A stretch of 39,631 bases of DNA, from positions 1-39,631 of the forward strand of contig CAYZGR010000029.1 of assembly GCA_964478125.1 (NCBI GenBank), written 5' to 3'. The DNA comes from FW021-bin31 sp964478125 (GTDB taxonomy: Bacteria; Bacteroidota; Bacteroidia; Chitinophagales; Chitinophagaceae). Position numbers and translations under genes: made by a program. Shown in pieces: positions 17,701-25,715 of this stretch (position 1 is the stretch's first letter; every line of letters begins with the position of its first letter). Below the pieces are notes generated by a model. It did no database searches. It saw nothing but the letters and a program-made list of their open reading frames with translations, and had not been told where the DNA came from.

Positions 17701-17755
17701 ATTGAAACATACATTCCCGAGCCGGATAAACCCTTATTGCTCCTGTTTCCGCTGT
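17701..17755 (+). repeat. right copy of the exact 55-bp duplication
   Basis: Identical to 17546-17600 over its whole length, then continues with unique sequence (TGCTTGCTAC) into the end of the minus-strand ClC gene. Confidence 0.95.
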
Positions 17756-17766
17756 TGCTTGCTACT

Positions 17767-19743
17767 TTACGTTTTGCGAGATCCCTTATCTGGTAAGGTC
17801 TGAGAGCCATGGCTTTTTTCCCATCCGAATATTTGCCTTCCTCTTACGATCAGGCGCATACTTCTTCGTTTTAAAGAAATGGTTTGTTTTAAAAGTTCTT
17901 CTTCATTTTTTCTTTTATGATATACGGCAAAAATGGATTTCCGGGAAAGCATTCCTAAAACCTTTGGCGGATCCGTCCGGCTGACAACCGGCAAAACGCC
18001 TACTTTAAACTTGTCCATCAGGTCTACCGCCAGGCTTAGCTGATTGTTTGGGTACACATAAGCGACATGCGTTTTTATCAAAGTAGCGATAGGCGCGTCA
18101 TCATCGTATTGCTTGCTGAATATATCCAGACGTTGTACCAGGCCCAGGTAATTTTTATTTTCATCTGCCACTATGAAGGTAGGAAACTCTTCTTCGGCGG
18201 CATTCTTTTTGAGCCATTCACGGGTTTCCTTAACGGTATTGGCAGCGGAAATAAGAGAGAGGTCTTTACTCAGTACCTGTTTTGCAAGTAATTGCTCCAG
18301 AATATCCGGTTCAAAAGTTCCCGGCGGGGTAAGCCCATGCCGTTCCATTTTTTCGGTCATAATACTTCCCTTCATCAGAAAAAAAGAGACAAAGTAAGCG
18401 GAAGTACAGGCTCCAACAAGAGGAAGCAGACCGTGCATGCGCCCGGTCGTCTCCAGCGCAAATACGATGGAGGTAAGCACCGCACGCGAGGCGCCCGCAA
18501 ACATAGCCGCCATTCCTATGAGTGCACAAGTGGCCAGGTTGATACCAGACGCGGGAAACATTTTTAGGGTAATCAGACATAACAATGCCCCTAAACCGCC
18601 TCCAATCGTAAATAAGGGAGCCAGGGTTCCCCCGGAAGTGCCGCTTGCCAGGGATACACTCCAGGAAAGAAACTTTAAAAAGCACAATACGAGGAGCAGC
18701 CGGATGGGCACATCCCCGGTCAACAAAAGACGGACATTATCATATCCCACACCCATGGTTTTAGGAGCGTAATACCCGATTACCCCTACCACAACGGCGC
18801 CAATCGCCGGCCACCACATCCAGTGTACCGGTAGCTTGGCATACAGGTCTTCGAGAAAATATACCGCCTTTGATGCATAGGAGGCGGCAACCCCGATAAA
18901 AACCCCAAAGATGGTATATATGATAATGGATAAGCTGTCCGGGCTCGGGATGGGAGGCATTGCGAAAATAGGAGTGGCCCCAAAAAGTAAAAAACGCATG
19001 GCAGCGCCGGTGGCACAGGATAAGGCAACGGGAATAAGAGAGCGAGGGGAAAATTCAAAAAGTAAGAGTTCAACGCCCAGTAATATACCGGCAATAGGAC
19101 AGCCGAAAATGGCAGCCATTCCACCACAGGCCCCCGCAGTGAGCATGATCTTTCGCTCAGTAGAATTGATCGTCATTATCTGACCGGCAAAAGATCCCAG
19201 GGCACCGCCTCCCGATATGATAGGCCCTTCCGCTCCGAAAGGCCCTCCGGTACCAATGGCAAAGGCGGCGGACAAGGGCTTCAGAAAGGTAATTATAGGC
19301 TTAATTTTACTTTCATTCAATAAAATTTGTTCCATGGCTTCGGGAATACCGTGTCCCCGAATGCCCATCGAGCCGTAGCGGGCCATAAAACCAACAATAA
19401 GCCCTCCGATAACCGGGATAAAGATTACGTATACGCCTAAGTGTTCAATAGTGGGAGCCGAGGCCTGAAAGGAAAATTCACCATAGAAACAGAGATTGGT
19501 GACAAAGTCTATCAGGGCTACCATACCCTTGGCAATAAAGCCGATAACAATGGCGTTGAAAATAGCCTGTAAACTCAGGTAAAATATACGGCGGTATGTA
19601 TAGCTGCGGCTCGGAGGAGGAGGCATTCCACCCGGATAGGCAGGGCGGCTGAGTGTAGCTGAAATGGGAATAATATCGGAGGTGGTTCGCTCTTTTTTCT
19701 TTTTAACCTTTTCTTTTTTTTCAGATTCTTTTTTCATTGGCAT
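17767..19743 (-). CDS. ClC-family chloride channel/antiporter with CBS domains (second paralogue)
   Basis: A 658-residue ClC protein related to the convergent neighbour but clearly divergent. It shows RGHGIPEAMEQ (His replacing Ser of GSGIP), GTGGPFGAEGPIISGGG with the gating glutamate, LLLFEFSPRS with the proton-glutamate equivalent, and SGTSGGTLAP. The N-terminus is a lysine/glutamate-rich cytoplasmic tail followed by a proline-rich segment (YPGGMPPPPSR). Two CBS domains close the protein (LSKDLSLISAANTVKE, HVAYVYPNNQLSLAV). It lies 26 bp downstream of a small membrane protein gene on the same strand, probably in one transcript. Confidence 0.92.
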   Translation of the reverse strand: MPMKKESEKKEKVKKKKERTTSDIIPISATLSRPAYPGGMPPPPSRSYTYRRIFYLSLQAIFNAIVIGFIAKGMVALIDFVTNLCFYGEFSFQASAPTIEHLGVYVIFIPVIGGLIVGFMARYGSMGIRGHGIPEAMEQILLNESKIKPIITFLKPLSAAFAIGTGGPFGAEGPIISGGGALGSFAGQIMTINSTERKIMLTAGACGGMAAIFGCPIAGILLGVELLLFEFSPRSLIPVALSCATGAAMRFLLFGATPIFAMPPIPSPDSLSIIIYTIFGVFIGVAASYASKAVYFLEDLYAKLPVHWMWWPAIGAVVVGVIGYYAPKTMGVGYDNVRLLLTGDVPIRLLLVLCFLKFLSWSVSLASGTSGGTLAPLFTIGGGLGALLCLITLKMFPASGINLATCALIGMAAMFAGASRAVLTSIVFALETTGRMHGLLPLVGACTSAYFVSFFLMKGSIMTEKMERHGLTPPGTFEPDILEQLLAKQVLSKDLSLISAANTVKETREWLKKNAAEEEFPTFIVADENKNYLGLVQRLDIFSKQYDDDAPIATLIKTHVAYVYPNNQLSLAVDLMDKFKVGVLPVVSRTDPPKVLGMLSRKSIFAVYHKRKNEEELLKQTISLKRRSMRLIVRGRQIFGWEKSHGSQTLPDKGSRKT

Positions 19744-19769
19744 TTCGAACTTGACTGGACGCTTCTATA

Positions 19770-20111
19770 TCATAAATTGTTGATGTCGCCGGAGCCGTCT
19801 CCTCCGGCTTCTTTCATTTTCAGAATCTGATAATGAGATTCATACCGATCCACATGAACATATCCTTTAAAAATAGCAAAAAAAACAGCGATAACTACAA
19901 GAGATACCATAATTGTCACCAGGTCTCCATGAGAAACAATGGCCCTCCGTTTAAAACCCATTGCGAAAAAAAACAAAGCGATAGGCAGGCTGAAAATCAA
20001 TCCCTTAGGGAGATTCCTCTTAAGCATATAGGTCCATTTTTTTTCCCGGGTGCCCTCTTTCTCCCAATAGCGGATAAAATCTTTTTCTTCCTCTGTTAAC
20101 TCCTGTAACAT
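19770..20111 (-). CDS. small two-span membrane protein
   Basis: About 113 residues, not recognised. An acidic N-terminus (ELTEEEKDFIRYWEKEGTREKKW) is followed by two hydrophobic segments (LIFSLPIALFFFAMGF and LVTIMVSLVVIAVFFAIF) and a glycine/aspartate-rich tail. I choose the ATG at 20111 because AAAGGTGG (20118-20125 on the minus strand) lies 6 nt before it and directly abuts the ATG at 20117. It is 26 bp upstream of the second ClC gene, so it may be an accessory to that protein, but no function is shown. Confidence 0.75.
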   Translation of the reverse strand: MLQELTEEEKDFIRYWEKEGTREKKWTYMLKRNLPKGLIFSLPIALFFFAMGFKRRAIVSHGDLVTIMVSLVVIAVFFAIFKGYVHVDRYESHYQILKMKEAGGDGSGDINNL

Positions 20112-20134
20112 AATCATCCACCTTTAGATTTGCC

Positions 20135-20142
20135 CAAAATTA
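20135..20142 (-). promoter_or_regulatory. -7 promoter element for the small membrane protein/ClC pair
   Basis: On the minus strand TAATTTTG is an exact match to TAnnTTTG, 23 bp before the chosen start at 20111. I see no clear -33 TTG at standard spacing. Confidence 0.45.
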
Positions 20143-20244
20143 CAAAATCCCTGGAATGCAGCCGCTTTTAATTGAGGATTTAAGTTATAAAAGTAGGTAA
20201 AAAACTTGCTAACTTGCACCTTCAAATTATTTCTTGAGAAGCAG

Positions 20245-21429
20245 GTGGAGAAAAAATATACATGGAAAGCCGTATGGCTTTTTTGCAGCGTTGTTTTAAT
20301 GGCTTCCAACCTGCGTGCTCCGATCACCTCCGTAGGGCCGGTCATACCGGAAATGATAGAAAAGCTGGGGATGACGCCCTTTCTAACAAGTCTGGTTACG
20401 ACCATCCCCCTGATCTGCTTTGCGTTGGGTTCTACATTTATGCCAAGGATCTCCAGAGTAGCGGGAATAGAAAAGACCTTGCTTTATTCTATCATTTTGT
20501 TAGCGCTGGGCCTGTTCATTCGTCCGGCCGGGAATCTTTTTTTTATTTTTTTGGGGTCTGCTTTTATCGGGATCGCTATCACGATCGGGAATGTGTTGAT
20601 GCCTCCGTTCATTAAAAAGACTTTTCCCGAAAAAGTGGGTCCGGTAACGGCTGCTTATTTGATTTCAATGAATTTGACCTCGGCGATCGCGGTGGGTTAC
20701 AGTATTGACATGGGAAGAATCGGCCATTTAGGCTGGAAAGCCTCCATCGGCATTTGGGGATTCCTGTCCGTTATCGCTTTTTTCTTCTGGTTGCCCGCTT
20801 TAAAGACAAGATCTTCCAAAGCGGCTGTTCAGCATGGCACACCATCTCGAAATATATGGAAATCCCGCCTGGCCTGGCAGATCTCTGTTTTTATGGGTAC
20901 TCAGTCTGTCGTTTTCTATGTTCTTGCTGCCTGGTTCCCGACTATTTTACAGGGTTGGGGGATGGAGGCGAAACAAGCGGGGTGGGTGCTCTCCTACATT
21001 CAGATCGGACAGGTGCCCATGATGCTGATCGGGCCCTTGCTGGCAGATAAAACAAGAGATCAGAGGATGATTGTATGGATGGATTTTATCTTATTATTGG
21101 CCGGCTTGTTATTGATCATTTTTTGGAAGACCCGGTTCCTTATCGTTGCGTCTCTTTTCATCGGGATTGCTGTGGGTTTGGCTTTTGCATTGGCTACCAT
21201 GTTCTTTGCAATCAGAACCAGGAACGTGGCTGAGGCAGCGCAGTTGTCAGGAATGGCCCAGTCTGTCGGATATTTTATTGCCGCATGTTTTCCTCCCTTA
21301 TTTGGGGTACTGTATGGCTGGACCCGCTCATGGGAAGTCCCTTTATTCACCTTACTGGGAATGGCCATATTGTTACTTATAACCGGTATCCCCGCTTCGA
21401 AAGACCGGCTTATTACAGAGAAAAAATGA
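20245..21429 (+). CDS. CynX/NimT-type MFS transporter
   Basis: Inner-membrane permease of about 395 residues with around 12 hydrophobic segments. ASNLRAPITSVGPVIPEMIEKLG near the N-terminus is characteristic of the CynX/NimT (cyanate/nitroimidazole) branch of the major facilitator superfamily. The substrate of most members is unknown. The start is uncertain: the frame is open from a TTG at 20206, but the GTG at 20245 opens just before the first basic/hydrophobic stretch. A hairpin overlaps its stop codon. Confidence 0.85.
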   Translation: MEKKYTWKAVWLFCSVVLMASNLRAPITSVGPVIPEMIEKLGMTPFLTSLVTTIPLICFALGSTFMPRISRVAGIEKTLLYSIILLALGLFIRPAGNLFFIFLGSAFIGIAITIGNVLMPPFIKKTFPEKVGPVTAAYLISMNLTSAIAVGYSIDMGRIGHLGWKASIGIWGFLSVIAFFFWLPALKTRSSKAAVQHGTPSRNIWKSRLAWQISVFMGTQSVVFYVLAAWFPTILQGWGMEAKQAGWVLSYIQIGQVPMMLIGPLLADKTRDQRMIVWMDFILLLAGLLLIIFWKTRFLIVASLFIGIAVGLAFALATMFFAIRTRNVAEAAQLSGMAQSVGYFIAACFPPLFGVLYGWTRSWEVPLFTLLGMAILLLITGIPASKDRLITEKK

Positions 21430-21461
21430 AAAAGGTATGTGGCTACGGGTATGGCCTTTTT
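21429..21461 (+). terminator. putative intrinsic terminator after the CynX-type gene
   Basis: AAAAAGG (21429-21435) pairs with CCTTTTT (21455-21461); the T-rich 3' arm serves as the U-tract. The stem is A/T-heavy. It begins at the last base of the TGA stop. Confidence 0.45.
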
Positions 21462-21518
21462 AAATATAAATTTGAGATCCCTTTGAGGAATGCGATTGAA
21501 GTATTGTAAATTGCAGCC

Positions 21519-22283
21519 ATGAATCAAAAGAGAATCATTTCAGTAAAAGGCCTGGTAAAAAAATATGGAGATTTTACCGCGGTTAAAGGGATTGATTTTG
21601 AAGTGATGGAAGGAGAAATTTTCGGCTTTCTTGGCCCTAATGGTGCGGGAAAATCCACCTCTCTTGAGATTTTGGAGACCCTTCGGCAAAAAACCGGGGG
21701 AAAAGTAACCATTGATGGCTATGATCTGGATGCTGAAAGTGAAAAAATCAGAAAGATTATTGGCGTACAGTTACAGGCTTCCGGCTATTATCCGGGCTTA
21801 ACATTGGTAGAGCTTCTTCATTTATTTGCCGGCCTATATAACAAAAAGGTAGATGCCATGGAATATCTGGACCTCGTCAATCTTCGTGAAAAGGCCAAAG
21901 CCAAATATAAACAATTGTCCGGCGGCCAGCAACAACGCTTTTCTATCGCTACAACTTTGATCAACCGGCCGAGCGTTGTTTTCCTGGATGAACCAACCAC
22001 CGGCCTGGATCCGCAGGCCAGGCGCAATTTATGGGACCTCATCCTTAAAGTGCGGGATCAGGGCGCTACTATTGTGATCACTACCCACTACATGGATGAG
22101 GCGGAAGTATTGTGCGACCGGGTGGCAATTATAGATAAGGGCCGTATCATTGCCATGGCTACGCCGGATCAACTGATTGATGACCTCGTGGAAAGCGGTT
22201 TTGAACGAAAAAAGCAGGTGAAGAAAGCAAACCTGGAGGATGTTTTTATTAACCTGACGGGGAAGGAATTGCGCGAGGGGTGA
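21519..22283 (+). CDS. ABC transporter ATP-binding protein
   Basis: Complete nucleotide-binding subunit of 254 residues: Walker A GPNGAGKST (39-47), Q-loop in GVQLQASGYY, signature LSGGQQQR, Walker B VVFLDEPTTGLD, and switch histidine in ITTHYMDEAE. It resembles the ABC-2/drug-export subfamily, and the C-terminus has the usual LEDVFINLTGKELRE ending. No permease gene lies next to it in this window, so its membrane partner must be encoded elsewhere. pyrF follows after 102 bp. Confidence 0.93.
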   Translation: MNQKRIISVKGLVKKYGDFTAVKGIDFEVMEGEIFGFLGPNGAGKSTSLEILETLRQKTGGKVTIDGYDLDAESEKIRKIIGVQLQASGYYPGLTLVELLHLFAGLYNKKVDAMEYLDLVNLREKAKAKYKQLSGGQQQRFSIATTLINRPSVVFLDEPTTGLDPQARRNLWDLILKVRDQGATIVITTHYMDEAEVLCDRVAIIDKGRIIAMATPDQLIDDLVESGFERKKQVKKANLEDVFINLTGKELREG

Positions 22284-22385
22284 GGAAGAGAGTAAACAGG
22301 AGGCAGGGGCAAAAAAAGGCTTTACAAATTTCAAGGAAATCCAAGATCCAACACGCAGGCAATAGAACAAGGGAACAACTGACAC

Positions 22386-23201
22386 ATGACCAAACAACAA
22401 TTAACAGATCATATCTTTAAAAAGGGTACTTATCTCTGTGTGGGATTAGACTCCGATTATGACAAATTACCGGCCCATCTCAAATCCGGTCCGGATCCGG
22501 TATTAACTTTTAATAAGGCCATTATTGATGCCACTAAGGACCTGTGTGTAGCTTATAAGTTGAATACGGCCTTTTATGAACGCATGGGTGCAGACGGATG
22601 GCGCGTACTGGATGAAACGACTAAATATATTCCGGAAGAACATTTTATCATAGCAGACGCTAAAAGAGGGGATATTGGAAATACTGCCCTGCAATATGCC
22701 AAAACTTTCTTTGAAACATATTCTTTTGATGCGGTTACTGTTGCTCCTTATATGGGGGAGGACAGCGTAACTCCTTTTCTGGGCCATCCGGGAAAATGGG
22801 CCATAGTGTTGGGCGCCACGAGTAATAAAGGAGGTATGGATTTTCAGATGCAAAAAACAATAGAAGGAAGCTATTTCTACGAAGAAGTTATTAAGAAAAC
22901 AGCCGAATGGGGGAGCCCTGAAGAACTGATGTTTGTAGTGGGAGCTACCCGTGAAGAACAAGTTGCAGCAATCCGCAACCGGATACCGGATTACTTTTTC
23001 CTCGTACCGGGAGTAGGCGCTCAGGGAGGGGATCTGGAGAAAATCTCAGCATTGGGACTGACGGAATCCGGCGGCTTGCTGATCAATGTCTCTCGTTCTA
23101 TTATCTTTGCAGGAAATGGAAAAGATTTTGCTGGAAAAGCAGGCCGTGTTGCAGCAGATTATCAAAAAGAAATGGAAAGATATTTAAAAAAGTATAGATG
23201 A
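22386..23201 (+). CDS. pyrF: orotidine-5'-phosphate decarboxylase (long, type 2)
   Basis: Last step of UMP synthesis. At 271 residues it belongs to the longer PyrF group. Visible motifs are LCVGLDSDYDKLP, the catalytic FIIADAKRGDIGNTA with its Asp-Lys pair, DAVTVAPYMGEDSV, the phosphate loop VPGVGAQGG, and LLINVSRSIIFA. A 4-nt ATGA overlap couples it to a small membrane protein gene. Confidence 0.96.
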   Translation: MTKQQLTDHIFKKGTYLCVGLDSDYDKLPAHLKSGPDPVLTFNKAIIDATKDLCVAYKLNTAFYERMGADGWRVLDETTKYIPEEHFIIADAKRGDIGNTALQYAKTFFETYSFDAVTVAPYMGEDSVTPFLGHPGKWAIVLGATSNKGGMDFQMQKTIEGSYFYEEVIKKTAEWGSPEELMFVVGATREEQVAAIRNRIPDYFFLVPGVGAQGGDLEKISALGLTESGGLLINVSRSIIFAGNGKDFAGKAGRVAADYQKEMERYLKKYR

Positions 23202-23419
23202 AACTTGAACCAACAGAAAAGGATGAAAGGATAAGTCCTTTTTATATTGTAGCCTATGCAGCTTTCTTGCTTATTCCCTGTTTTGCTTTTTATATAGGGC
23301 TGCAACATCATAGCACGGTGGCGCTTATCGGGGCTTCAGTAGCCATTATCGGTTTTTCCTTCCTTCTGATCACAAGCATTCGGCACAACCGGAAAATCGC
23401 GCAAAAAGAGAAGGGATAA
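23198..23419 (+). CDS. small two-span membrane protein
   Basis: Seventy-three residues, not recognised. Two hydrophobic segments (FYIVAYAAFLLIPCFAFYIGL and VALIGASVAIIGFSFLLIT) are joined by a short polar loop, with basic residues at the C-terminus. The ATG overlaps the pyrF stop (ATGA), which supports translation by coupling. Confidence 0.7.
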   Translation: MKLEPTEKDERISPFYIVAYAAFLLIPCFAFYIGLQHHSTVALIGASVAIIGFSFLLITSIRHNRKIAQKEKG

Positions 23420-23504
23420 AGCCGGCCATCGTTCTTCCACTTTTGCCAATGAGCACCTGAGTTACCTTTTCCATTATTAAAATTTTTTTCAGCGCTTTTA
23501 TTTT

Positions 23505-23512
23505 TAGCTTTG
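23505..23512 (+). promoter_or_regulatory. -7 promoter element for the acyl-CoA dehydrogenase gene
   Basis: TAGCTTTG matches TAnnTTTG exactly, 23 bp before the ATG at 23536. The -33 position is a run of T without a clear TTG. Confidence 0.5.
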
Positions 23513-23535
23513 CTTCCGGTATCAAAAATAAAACC

Positions 23536-24714
23536 ATGGCTGAGGATCCTTTTCAAGCGCCTGATTATTATCATATTGATGAATTGCTGACAGAAGAACA
23601 TCAATTGATCAGGGAAAGTGTGAGACAGTGGGTAAAAAAAGAAATTACTCCCGTTATTGAAACCTATGCACAGCGGGCGGAGTTTCCCCGGCATATCCTG
23701 AAGGGATTGGCCACACTGGGATGTTTCGGTCCTTTTATCCCGGAATCATACGGTGGTATGGGACTGGATTATTTATCTTACGGCTTGATGATGCAGGAAT
23801 TGGAAAGGGGGGACAGCGGTATCCGATCCACGGCATCGGTGCAGGGCTCGCTGGTCATGTTTCCTATTTTTAAATTTGGGAGTGAAGCCCAAAAGAAGAA
23901 ATATTTACCGGCTCTGGCAAAGGGAGAAAAGATAGGTTGTTTCGGGCTTACCGAGCCGGACTATGGCTCAGATCCCGGCGGAATGGCGAGTCATTTTAAA
24001 GATAAGGGAAGTCATGTCGAACTGTCCGGAGCCAAAATGTGGATCTCCAACGCTCCTTTTGCCGATCTGGCTGTTGTCTGGGCAAAAAATGAATCGGGTA
24101 AAATTCAAGGATTGATCGTTGAAAGAGGCATGGAGGGATTCTCCACCCCCGAGATCGGGGGAAAATGGAGCTTGAGAGCAAGCGCTACGGGAGAGTTGGT
24201 CTTTGATCGGGTCAGGGTACCCAAAGATAATATTTTGCCCGGGGCCATGGGATTGAAGGGCCCGTTATCTTGTTTGGACTCCGCCCGGTACGGTATCGCC
24301 TGGGGCGCTATCGGCGCTGCCATGGATTGTTATGATACTGCTTTAAGATATGCAAAAGAACGCCTGCAGTTTAATAAGCCCATTGCCGCTTTTCAATTAC
24401 AACAAAAAAAATTGGCTGAAATGATCACCGAGATTACCAAAGCTCAATTGATGAACTGGCGTCTGGGTATATTGAAAAATGAAAATCGCGCCACAGCAGC
24501 CCAAATATCCATGGCCAAACGCAATGCCTGTTTCACTGCCATACAAATAGCACGGGATGCCCGGCAGGTATTAGGTGGCATGGGCATTACGGGAGAATTT
24601 TCCGTCATGCGGCATATGATGAACCTGGAAAGTGTGATCACTTACGAGGGAACGCATGATATTCATTTATTAATTACCGGTCAGGATATTACCGGTATCA
24701 ATGCTTTTAAATAA
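23536..24714 (+). CDS. gcdH: acyl-CoA dehydrogenase, glutaryl-CoA dehydrogenase-like
   Basis: FAD flavoprotein that in this branch oxidises and decarboxylates glutaryl-CoA to crotonyl-CoA in lysine/tryptophan breakdown. The similarity to glutaryl-CoA dehydrogenase runs through the whole protein: ELERGDSGIRSTASVQGSLVM with R97, the arginine that contacts the glutaryl carboxylate in the family; GCFGLTEPDYGSDPGG; SLRASATGELVFD; SARYGIAWG; and the catalytic base E371 in TYEGTHDIH. Length 392 is normal. The electron acceptor ETF is not encoded here. The aroK start lies immediately after its stop. Confidence 0.88.
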   Translation: MAEDPFQAPDYYHIDELLTEEHQLIRESVRQWVKKEITPVIETYAQRAEFPRHILKGLATLGCFGPFIPESYGGMGLDYLSYGLMMQELERGDSGIRSTASVQGSLVMFPIFKFGSEAQKKKYLPALAKGEKIGCFGLTEPDYGSDPGGMASHFKDKGSHVELSGAKMWISNAPFADLAVVWAKNESGKIQGLIVERGMEGFSTPEIGGKWSLRASATGELVFDRVRVPKDNILPGAMGLKGPLSCLDSARYGIAWGAIGAAMDCYDTALRYAKERLQFNKPIAAFQLQQKKLAEMITEITKAQLMNWRLGILKNENRATAAQISMAKRNACFTAIQIARDARQVLGGMGITGEFSVMRHMMNLESVITYEGTHDIHLLITGQDITGINAFK

Positions 24715-24715
24715 G

Positions 24716-25231
24716 ATGAGGATATTCCTTTTGGGATTTATGGGATCGGGAAAAACACACTGGGGCAAGAAGCTGTCGCACGCGCTGGATATTCCATGGG
24801 TTGACCTGGACGCGGAAATCTCGGAAAAGGAGAATATGAGCATACCGGAAATATTTAAACGCCGCGGAGAATCTCATTTTCGTCAGTTGGAAAGCCGTTA
24901 TCTACGAACACTTTCTCAAAACGATCCTTTGCTTTTGTCCTGCGGAGGAGGGACCCCCTGTTATTCGGATAATATGATGTTTATGAATAAAGCGGGAGTT
25001 ACGGTCTGGTTAAATGTGCCAGACGAAATTATGGTCTGCCGGCTGAAACGGAAACGTAACAGCAGACCTCTACTTAAAGGACTGAGTGACAAACAATTAA
25101 CCGCTTTCGTAAAACAAAAAATGGAAGAGCGGAGCTCTTTTTATAGCCAGGCACAATTGATTGTTAATCCTGTTAAATATAATTTAAACACCCTTACAGA
25201 AAAAATTAGATCATGCACAAATCTTATTTGA
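24716..25231 (+). CDS. aroK: shikimate kinase
   Basis: ATP-dependent phosphorylation of shikimate in aromatic amino acid synthesis. P-loop GFMGSGKTHWG, the Asp-containing VDLDAEISEKENMSIPEIF, the arginine segment RGESHFRQLE, and the substrate-binding CGGGTP are all present. I take the ATG at 24716, directly after the preceding stop; an upstream in-frame ATG at 24701 lies inside the dehydrogenase gene. Its 3' end overlaps the DUF423 gene by 19 bp. Confidence 0.93.
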   Translation: MRIFLLGFMGSGKTHWGKKLSHALDIPWVDLDAEISEKENMSIPEIFKRRGESHFRQLESRYLRTLSQNDPLLLSCGGGTPCYSDNMMFMNKAGVTVWLNVPDEIMVCRLKRKRNSRPLLKGLSDKQLTAFVKQKMEERSSFYSQAQLIVNPVKYNLNTLTEKIRSCTNLI

Positions 25232-25602
25232 TCATAGCCGCATTGTTTGGCGCATTAGCTGTTGCTTTAGGCGCCTTTGGCGCACATGGGTTAAAAAGTG
25301 TGACTACTCCCGATGTGGTTGAAATCTACGAGACCGCAGTACGCTACCAGTTTTATCACACTTTTGCCCTGCTGGCCGTAGGTATTTTGTATATTTGGTT
25401 TCCCGGCAAATTAATTTCGCTTTCCGGGTTGTTTTTCATTATTGGAGTGGTTTTGTTTAGCGGATCTCTATATCTGATCACCTTCTTAAAAGCGGCCGAT
25501 AAGGTTATTTCTCCTGCCATTGGCGTGATCACGCCGATAGGGGGGCTGTTTTTTATTGCAGGATGGCTTTTGTTATTATTTGGTCTTTTGTCAAAAAAAT
25601 AA
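25213..25602 (+). CDS. DUF423 family membrane protein
   Basis: Small integral membrane protein of 129 residues with four hydrophobic segments, like YgdD of E. coli. The family signature is clear: ALAVALGAFGAHGLKS, then the YETAVRYQFYHTFALLAVG segment and the TPIGGLFFIAGW ending. The molecular role of the family is not established. It overlaps aroK, so the two are co-transcribed. Confidence 0.88.
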   Translation: MHKSYLIIAALFGALAVALGAFGAHGLKSVTTPDVVEIYETAVRYQFYHTFALLAVGILYIWFPGKLISLSGLFFIIGVVLFSGSLYLITFLKAADKVISPAIGVITPIGGLFFIAGWLLLLFGLLSKK

Positions 25603-25608
25603 AATAGG

Positions 25609-25638
25609 CTTTACCGACAGATTGTGCTCCTTTACCGA
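25609..25638. promoter_or_regulatory. candidate LytTR operator: two 9-bp direct repeats, 12 bp apart
   Basis: CTTTACCGA occurs exactly at 25609-25617 and 25630-25638, leaving 12 bp between. LytTR regulators are known to bind paired imperfect 9-bp direct repeats separated by 12-13 bp. Read on the minus strand, each copy (TCGGTAAAG) matches 7 of the 9 positions of the published consensus as I recall it ([TA][AC][CA]GTTN[AG][TG]). The pair lies 52 bp upstream of the -7 box of an operon that encodes a LytTR regulator. Confidence 0.45.
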
Positions 25639-25689
25639 TAATAGCTGCTCTAAGGCAGATTCGGTGTGGATAAAAGAGATTTTCGCACG

Positions 25690-25697
25690 TAGTTTTG
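25690..25697 (+). promoter_or_regulatory. -7 promoter element of the LiaF-like/LytTR operon
   Basis: TAGTTTTG matches TAnnTTTG exactly, 18 bp before the ATG at 25716. No clear -33 TTG is seen, which would fit a promoter that depends on an activator bound upstream. Confidence 0.5.
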
Positions 25698-25715
25698 TGT
25701 TGTAAATTTCAGAGA

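Noticed and set aside
17546..17755. CRISPR-like array: ATTGAAAC, a common CRISPR repeat ending, occurs on both sides of the gap.
   Set aside because: The following 47 bases are also identical, so there are no differing spacers, and the left copy is the end of a ClC coding sequence. Contig overlap explains it.
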